A stretch of 21,011 nucleotides of DNA, from the NCBI RefSeq assembly GCF_000485595.1, contig NW_014577179.1, positions 57,755 through 78,765 of the forward strand, read 5' to 3'. Made by a program: the position numbers and the translations under genes. The DNA comes from Priapulus caudatus. Lineage: Eukaryota > Priapulida > Priapulimorpha > Priapulimorphida > Priapulidae. Positions within the stretch are counted from its first letter, which is position 1. The number at the start of each line of letters is the position of its first letter. This document shows positions 1-8,440 of the stretch, piece by piece. Under the pieces are notes generated by a model. It saw nothing but the letters and a program-made list of their open reading frames with translations. It ran no database searches and was not told the origin of the DNA.

Positions 1-39
1 GGTTAGTTTTTGATGGTAGTTGTTATTTAGTGTGTTAAT

Positions 40-670
40 AAAAGCGTACTGTTATGTGTTTAATGTCATGTGTCACTACAAGCGTTATTTATAGTGTTTA
101 TGGTGTTGTCATGTTCATGTGTTAACTACGAGCGTTCTGTTATGGTGTTGTCATGTTCATGTGTTAACTACGAGCGTTATGTTATGGTGTTTATGTTCGA
201 TAGTTTGTAATACGAGCGTAGTTGATGGTGTCCTTATTGTATCATGGTTAACTATAGCTTTGTTATGGTGTTGTTATGTTCATGTGTTAACTATGAGCGT
301 TATGTTATGGTGTTGTCATGTTCATGTGTTAACTACGAGCGTTATGTTATGGTGTTGTCATGTTCAGGTAACTAACGAGCGTCTATGTTATGGTGTGTCT
401 ATGTTCGACGTTACTACGAAGCTTTGTAGTTATGGGTTTGTTGTTAGATCGACTACACAGCGTTAATGTTATGGGAGTTGTTAGTTCAGAAGTCAACTAC
501 AAGCGTTATGTTATGGTGTTGTTATGTTCATGTGTTAACTACGAGCGTTATGTTATGGTGTTGTTATGTTCATGTGTTAACTATGAGCGTTATGTTATGG
601 TGTTGTTTTCATGTGTAACTAATAAGGTATGTTATGGTGTTGTTATGTTCATGTGTTAACTATAAGCGTG
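40..670. repeat. Minisatellite of about 42-bp units
   Basis: A tandem repeat whose unit contains the short blocks GTTATGTTATGGTGTTG, TCATGTTCATGTG and TTAACTACGAGCG. Roughly a dozen or more copies, some degenerate (for example around 200-260 and 380-490), fill the sequence up to the first exon. Open frames across it are repeat artefacts. It lies in the intron just upstream of the domain III pore/S6 exon of the channel gene. Confidence 0.9.
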
Positions 671-692
671 ATCTGTGTTTATGGTGGATAAG

Positions 693-884
693 GCGACATT
701 TGAAGGTTGGATGGAGGTGATGGAGGATGCTGTGGATGCGAGGGGGATCGACATGCAGCCCTCGCGTGAAGCAAACATCTACGCCTACTTCTACTTCGTG
801 CTCTTCATCATATTCGGCTCGTTCTTCACGCTGAATCTTTTCATTGGTGTCATCATCGACAACTTCAATATGCTCAAAAAGAAG
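693..884 (+). CDS. Nav2-type channel exon: domain III pore end and S6
   Basis: This internal exon encodes 64 codons of a four-domain voltage-gated cation channel in the plasma membrane. It opens with ATFEGW, the end of the domain III pore loop. The fourth residue, at the selectivity position, is Glu (codon 702-704). Nav1 channels have Lys here, so Glu points to the invertebrate Nav2 (DSC1/NaCP60E/BSC1) group with a DEEA filter. A segment of about 25 residues matches III-S6, including [10 protein letters not shown] and the exit motif NFNMLKKK. The donor is AAG|GTGAGT at 885, phase 0. The acceptor AG at 691-692 follows GTGGATA and has almost no pyrimidine tract because the 42-bp minisatellite abuts it, so the 5' boundary is less sure than the 3' one. 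The next exon in the gene should be the III-IV linker. On this strand that exists only as a corrupted copy near 1833. Confidence 0.88.
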
Positions 885-901
885 GTGAGTGCTCTAGTTC
901 T

Positions 902-1345
902 GTGACTGCAGGCCACTATCCTCGCCTCCTTCTCCTTCTCCTTCTGCTTCTCTTCGTCTCCTTTCTCAGTTCTCGCTCCCTTCTCTTCCTTCTCCCGACG
1001 CTTCTCAATCGCTATCCTGCCTTCTGCCTCCTCCCTCCCTACCTCATCCCCCTATCTTTTTTCCCGCTGCTCTCTCTTTCTCTCTATTATCCTCTCTTTG
1101 CTCCACTATCCTATGCACCTCTTCTTTCTTCTGTTTCATTCTCCGCACATCTCATCCTTCTTCTCGCCACATTCCCTCTCGCCCGTTTCTCCCGCTTCTC
1201 GCTCGATGCTCTCTTCTCTCTCCATCTCTCTTTCGTCTCTCTCTCTTCTCTCTCTCTCTCCTCTCTCTCAATCTTCTTTTCTTTCTCTCTCTCTCTTTCT
1301 TTATCCTTTTTCGTCTCGCTGCCATTCATCTACTGCCTGTCGGTG
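902..1345 (+). repeat. Pyrimidine (CT/CTT) tract in intron
   Basis: About 440 bases of nearly pure C and T on the gene's sense strand, with runs of (CT)n, CTTCTC and CCCT. It starts less than 20 bases after the donor at 885. Its long open frames on both strands (Leu/Ser/Phe-rich and Glu/Arg-rich) are low-complexity artefacts. It ends where the inverted-repeat segment A begins. Confidence 0.9.
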
Positions 1346-1832
1346 TCTCGAGATTAGGGATAGCGCGTCCTAATACCCTTACAAACAATCCACCTGAAAA
1401 CAAACTTCCCTCATTCCTTATTATTTACATTTACTAAACATCAGGAGATACAGCATACCAACTCGGATCATTTACGCGCTCAATTAAAAGGCTGCGTAAA
1501 TATCATCAGCGATAGCTCCTCGGTTCGTTTTGAGATATCCCCTTTCCTTCCCCCTCCCAATCGACGTATTACTCATAATATACACGTTGGAAACAATGAA
1601 GGTTCCCCGTCAGTCGTTGCGCGGATGGCACGATGTCGCCTTAGTGCAGACAGAGATGCATTACCCACGCACGTGAGCGAAATTGCGTAGCGCGCAGCAA
1701 TCAAATTGATTAGCGAAGCTTTCAATTGTGTTGGCGCGGAACCAACATCGGTTAAGTTAGATCTTCGTCCGATGCAATGTGCTATTTTTCTTACCCTCTG
1801 TCGTGTATGTGTGTGTCGTGTGTGTGTTTACA

Positions 1833-1938
1833 TACGGGAGGATCGTGGAATGTTCTGTTGCAGACCAGGCCAGCGCAATACTACAACACGATGAAGCGCG
1901 TAGCACAAGACAGCGCCAAAAAACCATCAAGCCCCCAA
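1833..1938 (+). pseudogene. Corrupted copy of III-IV linker exon
   Basis: This stretch matches the intact linker exon on the minus strand at 14298-14408 but carries many small indels. The acceptor AG before TAC has lost its G (ACATAC instead of ACAGTAC). Bases have also dropped out near GGGAGGATC and CAATACTAC, and extra bases appear at GTGGAATG and CAGACC. No single frame gives the 37-residue linker, but pieces are readable in different frames, such as QYYNTMKR and the AAAAAACCATCAAGCC stretch. It lies where the linker exon should be, between the III-S6 and IV-S1 exons. I read it as the right exon in low-accuracy sequence, with a decayed duplicate as the alternative. Confidence 0.75.
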
Positions 1939-2699
1939 GTCATGTCTTGCCCAATCAGTTCGCCCGCTAGATAGTCATATGCCAGCCTCGTACTGTTCTG
2001 CCATCTTTGCGAATTGTGAGATCAGACTTCTCTTTATATAATTAAAAATCATATATATAATATAAAATGGCATCTTTTCAGCATCGAATCTGATATTACT
2101 TGTGAGAGATGATCAATGATTATTCCTGCGCGGCGGATATTAATGAAACCGCACATGCATTTAATAACTTTAATATACGATTTACGTCGAGTATTATAAT
2201 GCATGTGGCAGGTTTTAATCTGATTTATAAAGAATTCACGTCCACCGCGAATACAAGATTGCCTTGATTTATCTACATTCAAACTAGGTTTGCACGTTCT
2301 ACGTACTTTTTCGGGGATGTCTCTTTTTTCGTTAAAATATATTTGTTTTCTACATAATGAGACGTCGAACGGATGATTCACAGTTGTACGTGTACCTCCC
2401 CTGAAATTACATCATTATAATACTTCTTTCTTATAAACCGTTACCTTAAAGACTACCTTTATTCTTCTTCTAGTATAGCGCGTCGCTAAGATTATTATTT
2501 TATGTTCGTATTGTTCATGCTGTCCAGTTGTGGACGTGAACTCTTGCTAAATGCCCGTGGTAGCTCGCTGGACTGCTGCTCCTATCACAATGAATGTTCG
2601 AGTCAGTATTGCCGTGTCAATACAATGTGTGCTGTAGTAACAAACATAACGAGATCAAATGAAACACCATTATACACTGCGGCTTATCTCTATATTCTC

Positions 2700-2900
2700 T
2701 GGTTATATTAACTAACATGTTTATAGTCCTTTACAGGTTTATGTTTACTTAAACTAACACTGTTTAGAGAACCTTGTACAGTATTGGTACTTATAACATA
2801 ACACTGTCAGAGCCGTGTACAGTCCTGATTACTTATAAACTAACATTATTTGAAGTCCTTTACAGTTTTGGTTATAACTAATCATCTGTCAGAGACTTTC
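2700..2900. repeat. Degenerate tandem repeat in arm A
   Basis: Several irregular copies of a unit of about 42 bp containing TTATAACTAACACTGT and GTCCTTTACAG. It is the arm-A counterpart of the cleaner array at 13340-13560, read on the opposite strand. Unit boundaries are blurred by small indels. Confidence 0.6.
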
Positions 2901-4763
2901 ATTCTAAGCATATTGGATATATTAAGTATTGACAACGATTATGCAGCACTGATATCGTCGACATTTTGGCCGATATTTCTTCTCTAAATCGTCCGATTCT
3001 GTTTTTACTGACAACAGATCGACGTTTCTCTTTGGCCTATGATGCCCCGACTTGCTGCGATGACGTTTTAATTCAATTGTATTTTCAACATTTGTTTTTG
3101 GTTAGATTTATCTCACGTTTGCGCTTATCAGTACGATTGGCTATATGGCCATATCAACACATCCTACTACATCACGCTTGTGAACGTTTCTATATTCTAC
3201 TCATAATGCGTACCGAACAACAGTGCTTGGTGAGTTTACTGTAGTTCTTCCGATGATACTCACACATCTAATAACATTATCCGGTATATCTGTGGCAGAT
3301 TTCAGTTGTTTTATAACAAACTTTAGCCATTGAAATGCACTAGATTTCGTCATACGATGGAGGACAATTTGCCACGTCTAGTTGTTTGACCTTATAAAAC
3401 TACACACTCTCTTTCGATCTGATAAATACTCATTCAGCGTCATTTATCTATTCCTATTATATACTATCGCAATAATGAGTATACAACAAGATAACAATAA
3501 TTACAAACTATATTCGATGACACATAATTCAGCTAAGTATTCAGGATTAAAACAGATTCGGCTGATCAGTTACATTTAAAATTTCTTCCAGTATATTTAC
3601 CTGTTATATTACCTCCTTTGTATGTCCCATATTTTTCTTTTTACCTATGGCTGAAACTTCTGTTGATATCCTAACCTTGTGGTGATTCTGATTGAATTAC
3701 ATGAGACTTTGCGCAATAGTTACTACACTGTCCCGTAAAGTACTTATTTATTTTGTGTTTTGTTTAGTATATCCTGTCATACGTATTAGCATCATGACTA
3801 TGTATGTCGAGAATTCGTGTCTTGTGATATGTTCCCTAGTCAGAACAACGATTTTAGCTATATCCCCAAAACGCCAATGAGAATGTTAAGCCGAGATGTA
3901 ATATGGGCTGAGATGTATGAGGTGTAGAATATTTACTGCAACGTGTTACAGTATTCGCGTAAAAATCTCCATACATTGTTCTTATAAGATTCTTATCATT
4001 GTTCATATAATTATTCTTTATTAATTGTCTCTCGTATACTCTATGATTTTTTTCTTTATATAGTAGTATATATATCTATAATATATATATTAATTATATA
4101 TATTATTATATATGCCGAGCTCTGTAATGTTGACTAGATGTGTATTATTTACAAGCTCATAATCTTGAGATCTTTATTAAAGTGACATATTTTCATTCAC
4201 TTTCTGATGTTCGGGACTATAGATGCATGGGTCTGAATTAGAACTTTTTAGTTCGTGCTTATATATATATAAAACTCCATTATGGTCGTCGTGTGCATTT
4301 CATGTTAAGCACGCCAAGCTGTTTGCGGGTTAATAGCAGTAAAATGTTACTTTGAAATTACCCCCGTCTGCAATGTCAGCTATAATTTACACACGAACTA
4401 TCGGGTTTATAAAATATAACCACCGATTGAAGTCAAATCCAAAAATTTTCTATCTTTTTTATAAGAATTCTCTTTTCGAAATTGACGCTGCGCTTGCAGA
4501 CTTCGTGAGTTCTCTTATGAATCGATAAACTAATCTATATCACGGGCGACAGCTTTCCATCAAGGAGAAGAAATCCATTTACTTTGGCATTGAGTAGTTA
4601 GTAATAACAATGCACGCCGTCGTTAATCAGATGTTGTGTGAGTGAAGAGTGGGGAAGTCGCTCACCTCTTTATACCGGACGTATAGCGCAGCCTTCATCC
4701 CCTCCGGCTCTCGTAACAGTAAAGTAATCAAAATGTACATTCGTCTTTCATTTATCGTTGCAG

Positions 4764-4886
4764 AATCGCATTCAGCGAAAGTTCTACGACTTCGTGAACG
4801 ACACGCGCTTTGAGGTGTTCGTGGTCAGCTGTATCTTCATCAACATGGTCTTCATGGCCCTCGAACATTATCAACAGTCGGAAGTT
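4764..4886 (+). CDS. Nav2-type channel exon: domain IV S1
   Basis: A 41-codon internal exon. It begins NRIQRKFYDFVNDTRFEVFV, which is the end of the III-IV linker running into transmembrane segment IV-S1. It continues with a hydrophobic helix (SCIFINMVFMAL) and ends EHYQQSEV at the extracellular S1-S2 loop. The acceptor is good (CGTTGCAG|AAT) and the donor is GTT|GTACGT at 4887, both phase 0. The frame therefore joins directly to the intact linker exon, which ends in a lysine codon at phase 0. IV-S1 is part of the voltage-sensor module of domain IV. The translation is clean here, unlike the flanking segments A and B. The exon lies in unique sequence that has no inverted copy in the window. 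Confidence 0.88.
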
Positions 4887-4904
4887 GTACGTATTCCCTC
4901 CCGC

Positions 4905-5385
4905 TTCTTTTTTTTTCTCTCTCTCTCTCTCTCTCTCCTTCTCTCCCTCTCTCTCCTTTTCTTATCGCTGTTTCTCCCCTATCTCTCTCTTTCTCTTTTT
5001 TCATCTCTCCTTCTCTGCTTTCTGTCTCTCTCAGTGCTCTCCCTCAGTGTCTTGTCTCGCGCCTGCTAACTATCTCAATCTTCTCATTGCGCGCTTTCAT
5101 CTCCGCAGTGTTCTCTCTCGGGCTTTCTATCCTCGAATCTCTCTCCCTCTCCGTTCTCTCTTCATCTCTCTGGGCTCCGTCTCTTCTTAACTCCTTGCTC
5201 TCTCTCTGCTCTACCATCATTCTTTTTCTCTCTGTCTCTCTCATCTCTCTCTCTCGTCTTCTCTGCACCTCTTCTCTCCTCTGCTCTTCTCGTTTCTTCT
5301 TCTCTCTCTATTCTCTTTCTCACCTCCTTCTCATCATTTGTCTGTCTCACTCACCCACCCTCTCTCCCCTGTCTTACTAATCCTA
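4905..5385 (+). repeat. Pyrimidine (CT) tract in intron
   Basis: About 480 bases dominated by CTCTCT, CTTCTC and TCTCCC on the sense strand, starting about 20 bases after the IV-S1 donor. It resembles the tract after the III-S6 donor. All open frames here are low-complexity artefacts. Confidence 0.9.
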
Positions 5386-5559
5386 ACCAGTTGGTAATAG
5401 TAAAGAAAAAAGCCGCTCGCACCTCTCGATCTTACGATACGAGTAATGGTCCCCCCCGGTTTAAGCTTTCTTTGAAGATCGTGAGAAATCCACGGGATTA
5501 CATTCACGAAATCGCGCAGAAATATGATTCTTGGCAGTTATTACGGTGCTGCTGATATC

Positions 5560-5890
5560 ATCAGGCAGTGTATAATATAAGATTATAGACTGTCTTTAAT
5601 ATTAGTGTCATAACTATATAGACTGTCATAATATTATTGTCAATAATATAGTTTCATATATATAGTGTAAACTATATAGTGTCATAATTATCAGTGTCTA
5701 CTAATATAGAAGTGTCATAATATATAGCTGTCTCAGTCTAAAGATTATAGTGATCACATAATAGTATAGGTGTTATATATAGTGTCATAATATAGATGTC
5801 ATAATCATAGGATGCACATAATATAATGTCATAATATGCCAGTGTCATTGAATATATAGTGTCACTAATAGGAGTGTCATATATATTATG
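5560..5890. repeat. AT-rich minisatellite with TGTCATAATATA core
   Basis: An irregular tandem array of short units (very roughly 15-20 bp) built on TAGTGTCATAATATA, with variants such as AGACTGTCATAATATT and AAGTGTCATAATATATA. It lies in the intron between the IV-S1 and IV-S2/S3 exons. No coding potential was seen. Confidence 0.8.
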
Positions 5891-5957
5891 AAAACTCCTG
5901 ATATCATTCCATGCGCTATGCGCCCCCATATCGGTCCTCCTAGCAGGCCGCTTTGGA

Positions 5958-6013
5958 ATATCTCTCGTCTCTCTCTCTCTCTCTCTCTTCTCTCTCTTCT
6001 CTCTCTCTTGCTC
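5958..6013 (+). repeat. (CT)n microsatellite near acceptor
   Basis: A run of CTCTCT repeats broken by TTCTCT. It ends about 65 bases before the acceptor at 6078-6079 and may add to the polypyrimidine signal of that splice site. Confidence 0.85.
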
Positions 6014-6079
6014 CTCGTAATAGATAGCCGATTGTGAACATGTTTTCTCTCTCGCTACTCTTGCTCGTTCTCATCATAG

Positions 6080-6241
6080 AAACCGGAGCAATGTGTGGAG
6101 TACGCGTCAATCTATGGACATGTACACGCTATCCAGTCTTCACCGTCGAGTTCCTCCTCAAGTTCATCGGACTGCGTTTTTACTACTTCTGGGTTCCGTG
6201 GAACGTGTTCGACTTTACCGTCGTAGCACTGTCGCTGTTAG
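6080..6241 (+). CDS. Nav2-type channel exon: domain IV S2-S3, one frameshift
   Basis: The exon follows a usable acceptor (CATCATAG|AAA) and ends TTAG|GTGGGT, phase 1. That phase fits the last exon, which begins with two bases of a split codon. The phase-0 frame from the previous exon gives KPEQCVEYASIYGHVHAI (IV-S2 start), then loses the channel frame. A frame one base away gives VFTVEFLLKFIGLRFYYF (S2 end) and VPWNVFDFTVVALSLL (S3). The two halves together are about the expected length, so the break near 6131-6140 is a net one-base loss (or two-base gain), not a missing block. Given the sequence quality around it, I infer an assembly error, though a real disabling mutation cannot be excluded. 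S2 and S3 form the acidic and aromatic lining of the domain IV voltage sensor. Confidence 0.8.
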
Positions 6242-6249
6242 GTGGGTTA

Positions 6250-6440
6250 CGATGCTGCTGCTGATGATGTTGATGATAATGATTATGATGATGTGATGAT
6301 TGATGATGTGCATGATGATGAATGATAGATATGACCGGTTGCGGTGTGGCGGGGATGATGATGCTCCTTGCTGGTGCCGGTTGATGATGATGATAATAGT
6401 GATATATGTAATATGATTGAATCGCATGTGGTGTAGTGAA
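6250..6440 (+). repeat. Imperfect GAT/GATGATGAT trinucleotide tract
   Basis: Intron sequence rich in GATGAT, GATGATGTT and GATAAT units directly after the IV-S2/S3 donor. The opposite strand reads as a His-rich open frame, which is a repeat artefact. Confidence 0.85.
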
Positions 6441-6914
6441 TGATGATGTTGGCTGTTCCGGTGATAGTGACGATGAACGAATGATTATCAACCGAACCCT
6501 CCGTTTAACAAATGATAGCGCTATGTCGTTGGGTCTTATAGTTTCGTCTATATCATTACCCTTTATATAAATATAGAATATATATGATAGAGATATGTGT
6601 GGCTCCGACATGTGGTGTGTGTGAACTAGCTTTGAATGGTGATGTATGAGAAGAAGCTCGTGTAGTGTGCATGCGTGCTGGCTCGTGCGGTCGTGAGTGC
6701 GTGCGACGTGCGGTCCTGCGTGGGTCGCGGTCACTCGCTGTTCGGGTGTGTCTTCCTATTCGACGTGAACGTTATATTTTGTTAATTACCAATTTGTATT
6801 CTCTACACTTTTTTCTCCTTTGATTTTAATCTGCTTGAAATTTATGCTTCTTCATTACATTATGTTATTCAGCGGGGCTGCTTTACGTTTAATCTACTCT
6901 TGGGGGGTGGCAGA
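6441..6914 (+). other. Intron remainder, no gene seen
   Basis: Unique intron sequence between the GAT tract and the start of inverted-repeat arm B. It includes a TG/GTGTG-rich stretch near 6600-6740. I see no exon with channel similarity and no other gene. Confidence 0.6.
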
Positions 6915-7109
6915 CTAGCGATGGACTTAAGTGATCCTCGCCAACTTCCCGGCTTAACTGATTAAAATTGTACTTCTACATGTAACATTAATTTCTTTTA
7001 TAACGACTGCGTAGCTCAGTATTTATGGATGTCTTATGCCACAAATAAACTGTTTTCAATCTTTCAATTTTCTTTCTTTTCATCGTCACTGCTCGATTCC
7101 TCAGTGCAG

Positions 7110-8440
7110 CGGGGATGCTGGACGAGCCTCATCAGAACGTGTTTGCACTCCGACACTGGGCTGGCCGTGTCATCGCAAGTTCTTCCGCACGGTCGCGCTT
7201 CTCGCGGTCTCGTTAGCTCGCGAAAGGGCATCCGCAATGCTAGCGTATTCGCCACTCTTCATCTCGGTGCCGGCGGCTCGTTCAACCATCGGCGCCACTG
7301 TATTTTGAATAATGTTATCTACGCGATCATCCGGCATGACGTTTCATTCGGCAAGCTTCGGCTCGCGCGGCGCCCTCAAACGAGGCGTGAACTTCCAGAC
7401 GTTCGCAACAGCATCGGTGCCTGCTGGTCCGGTTGGTGCACGTCGGTTTCCGCATGGACTGAAAACAGTTGGGATGGTGCCCGAGTGTCCTACAGGGTTC
7501 CGTGCTCGAAGCCGTGCTGAGGCGCCCGAGATGACGGATTCCGGATTTCTCCGGACTGGCCGAGCATCAAAAAAAGGTCAGGTCACGTACGAGCGGGCGG
7601 CATGCGGTCGCCGTCGGCTTGCGGGCTGATATACTCTCGTCGTTACATTCGTCATTGCCTTCATGATCATCATTATTACAGTGTACATCAGCCAATCATA
7701 CTCGGAGAAATTCAACCTCGCGCACGCACACGGGGAGGTCGGCGAATCACCTGAGGACGACATTCGACACGTATGTAGTCTACGCGCACTGAGTCACGCG
7801 TTCGACCCAGACGCGAACCGCAGACTGATCAAACTCTCAGACGAGGACTGGTGCCGGATGTGGGGCGTAGCCGGCCCGTCCCGCCCTTCTGGCACATCCC
7901 GGACGAAACAGACATCGCGCCTTTTTGGACGATCTTTCAACCTGCCGAATCGTCGAGGGCCAGACAAGCTGCACTGCTCTCGAGTATTACGCGCGCTGAC
8001 GGATGTTCTGCGCCATGAGCGGAACGTCGAGGTAGGACGTCCGCAGTTTCGCCGATTGCTGACAGTTCCAACATCGAGGACAAGTTCAGGAAGCGTTCCG
8101 ACTACGTAGGAAGATCATCATCGTCTCGTCGACGATGGACCGCAGCGCGAGGACGACGACTTGCCAAGTCGATCCAGCACGCGTGGCGACTGGCGCTCGC
8201 GCGACGAGGCGGCCCAAAACTCGACTCCGTCAATCAACGCGCTCGGCAGCCGCCGCACCTTTACGTCGCTCTTCCGCCAAAGGCTGGGGCGATGAAGCGA
8301 TGTCATGCCCGCACGCTCACTTCGCAGCCGCCGCAAGCCGCTCGCCGTCGCCCAGCGCGCGGCAGGGCCTGCTCACGCAAGACAGCAGCCGCACGGGGTT
8401 ACGCACGATCGCTCGGCCGTGCCCGTCAGCACCGAATGGA
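7110..8440 (+). pseudogene. Corrupted copy of channel last exon (IV-S4 to C-terminus)
   Basis: This region corresponds base for base to the intact exon on the minus strand at 18056-19221 but spans about 1331 bases instead of 1166. After the acceptor (CAGTGCAG|C) the two copies run GATGCTGGACGA, CCTCATCAG, AACGTGTTTG, ACTCCGACACTG. They are separated by an added G, a lost G, a lost T and two added dinucleotides, with essentially no substitutions in about 60 bases. Larger insertions appear near 7455-7490 and 7565-7585. No frame survives for more than short pieces, so as written this copy cannot encode S4, the pore, S6 or the IQ motif. The equivalent of the stop codon falls near 8435-8440. It sits in the correct position and phase after the IV-S2/S3 exon. 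Low-accuracy sequence of the true exon is favoured over a decayed duplicate. Confidence 0.8.

Larger units (their letters stand above)
1346..4624. repeat. Inverted-repeat arm A (pairs with 11806-14890)
   Basis: This segment aligns by eye with the reverse complement of about 11806-14890 along its whole length. Shared anchors include CTTACAAACA and CAGCATACCAACTCGGAT at the left end, the linker exon, TGGCCATATCAACACAT in the middle, and GAAATTG, GCTGCGCTTGCAGACT and CGCCGTCGTT at the right end. Copy A is somewhat longer (about 3.28 versus 3.08 kb) and differs mostly by one- or two-base indels. Apart from the damaged linker exon near 1833 it is AT-rich noncoding intron. The open frames at 2049-2381, 2502-2711, 2966-3244, 3382-3579 and 3692-3880 look like chance frames. 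A TA-rich low-complexity stretch lies at about 4060-4115. Confidence 0.85.

Noticed and set aside
40-670. Evenly spaced repeat array considered as a CRISPR array
   Set aside because: The whole unit repeats with no unique spacers, and the context is a eukaryotic intron. It is a minisatellite.
693-884. Voltage-gated calcium channel or Nav1 as the gene identity
   Set aside because: Cav channels lack the KKPQK-type linker and TSAGWND, and Nav1 would have Lys rather than Glu in ATF-E-GW. The C-terminal motifs fit DSC1/Nav2 better.
902-5385. Long Leu/Ser-rich and Glu/Arg-rich open frames in the CT tracts
   Set aside because: Low-complexity translation of pyrimidine repeats; they exist on both strands and have no start context or domain.
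6183-6734. 183-codon His-rich frame on the minus strand
   Set aside because: It is the antisense of the IV-S2/S3 exon end plus GAT trinucleotide repeats.
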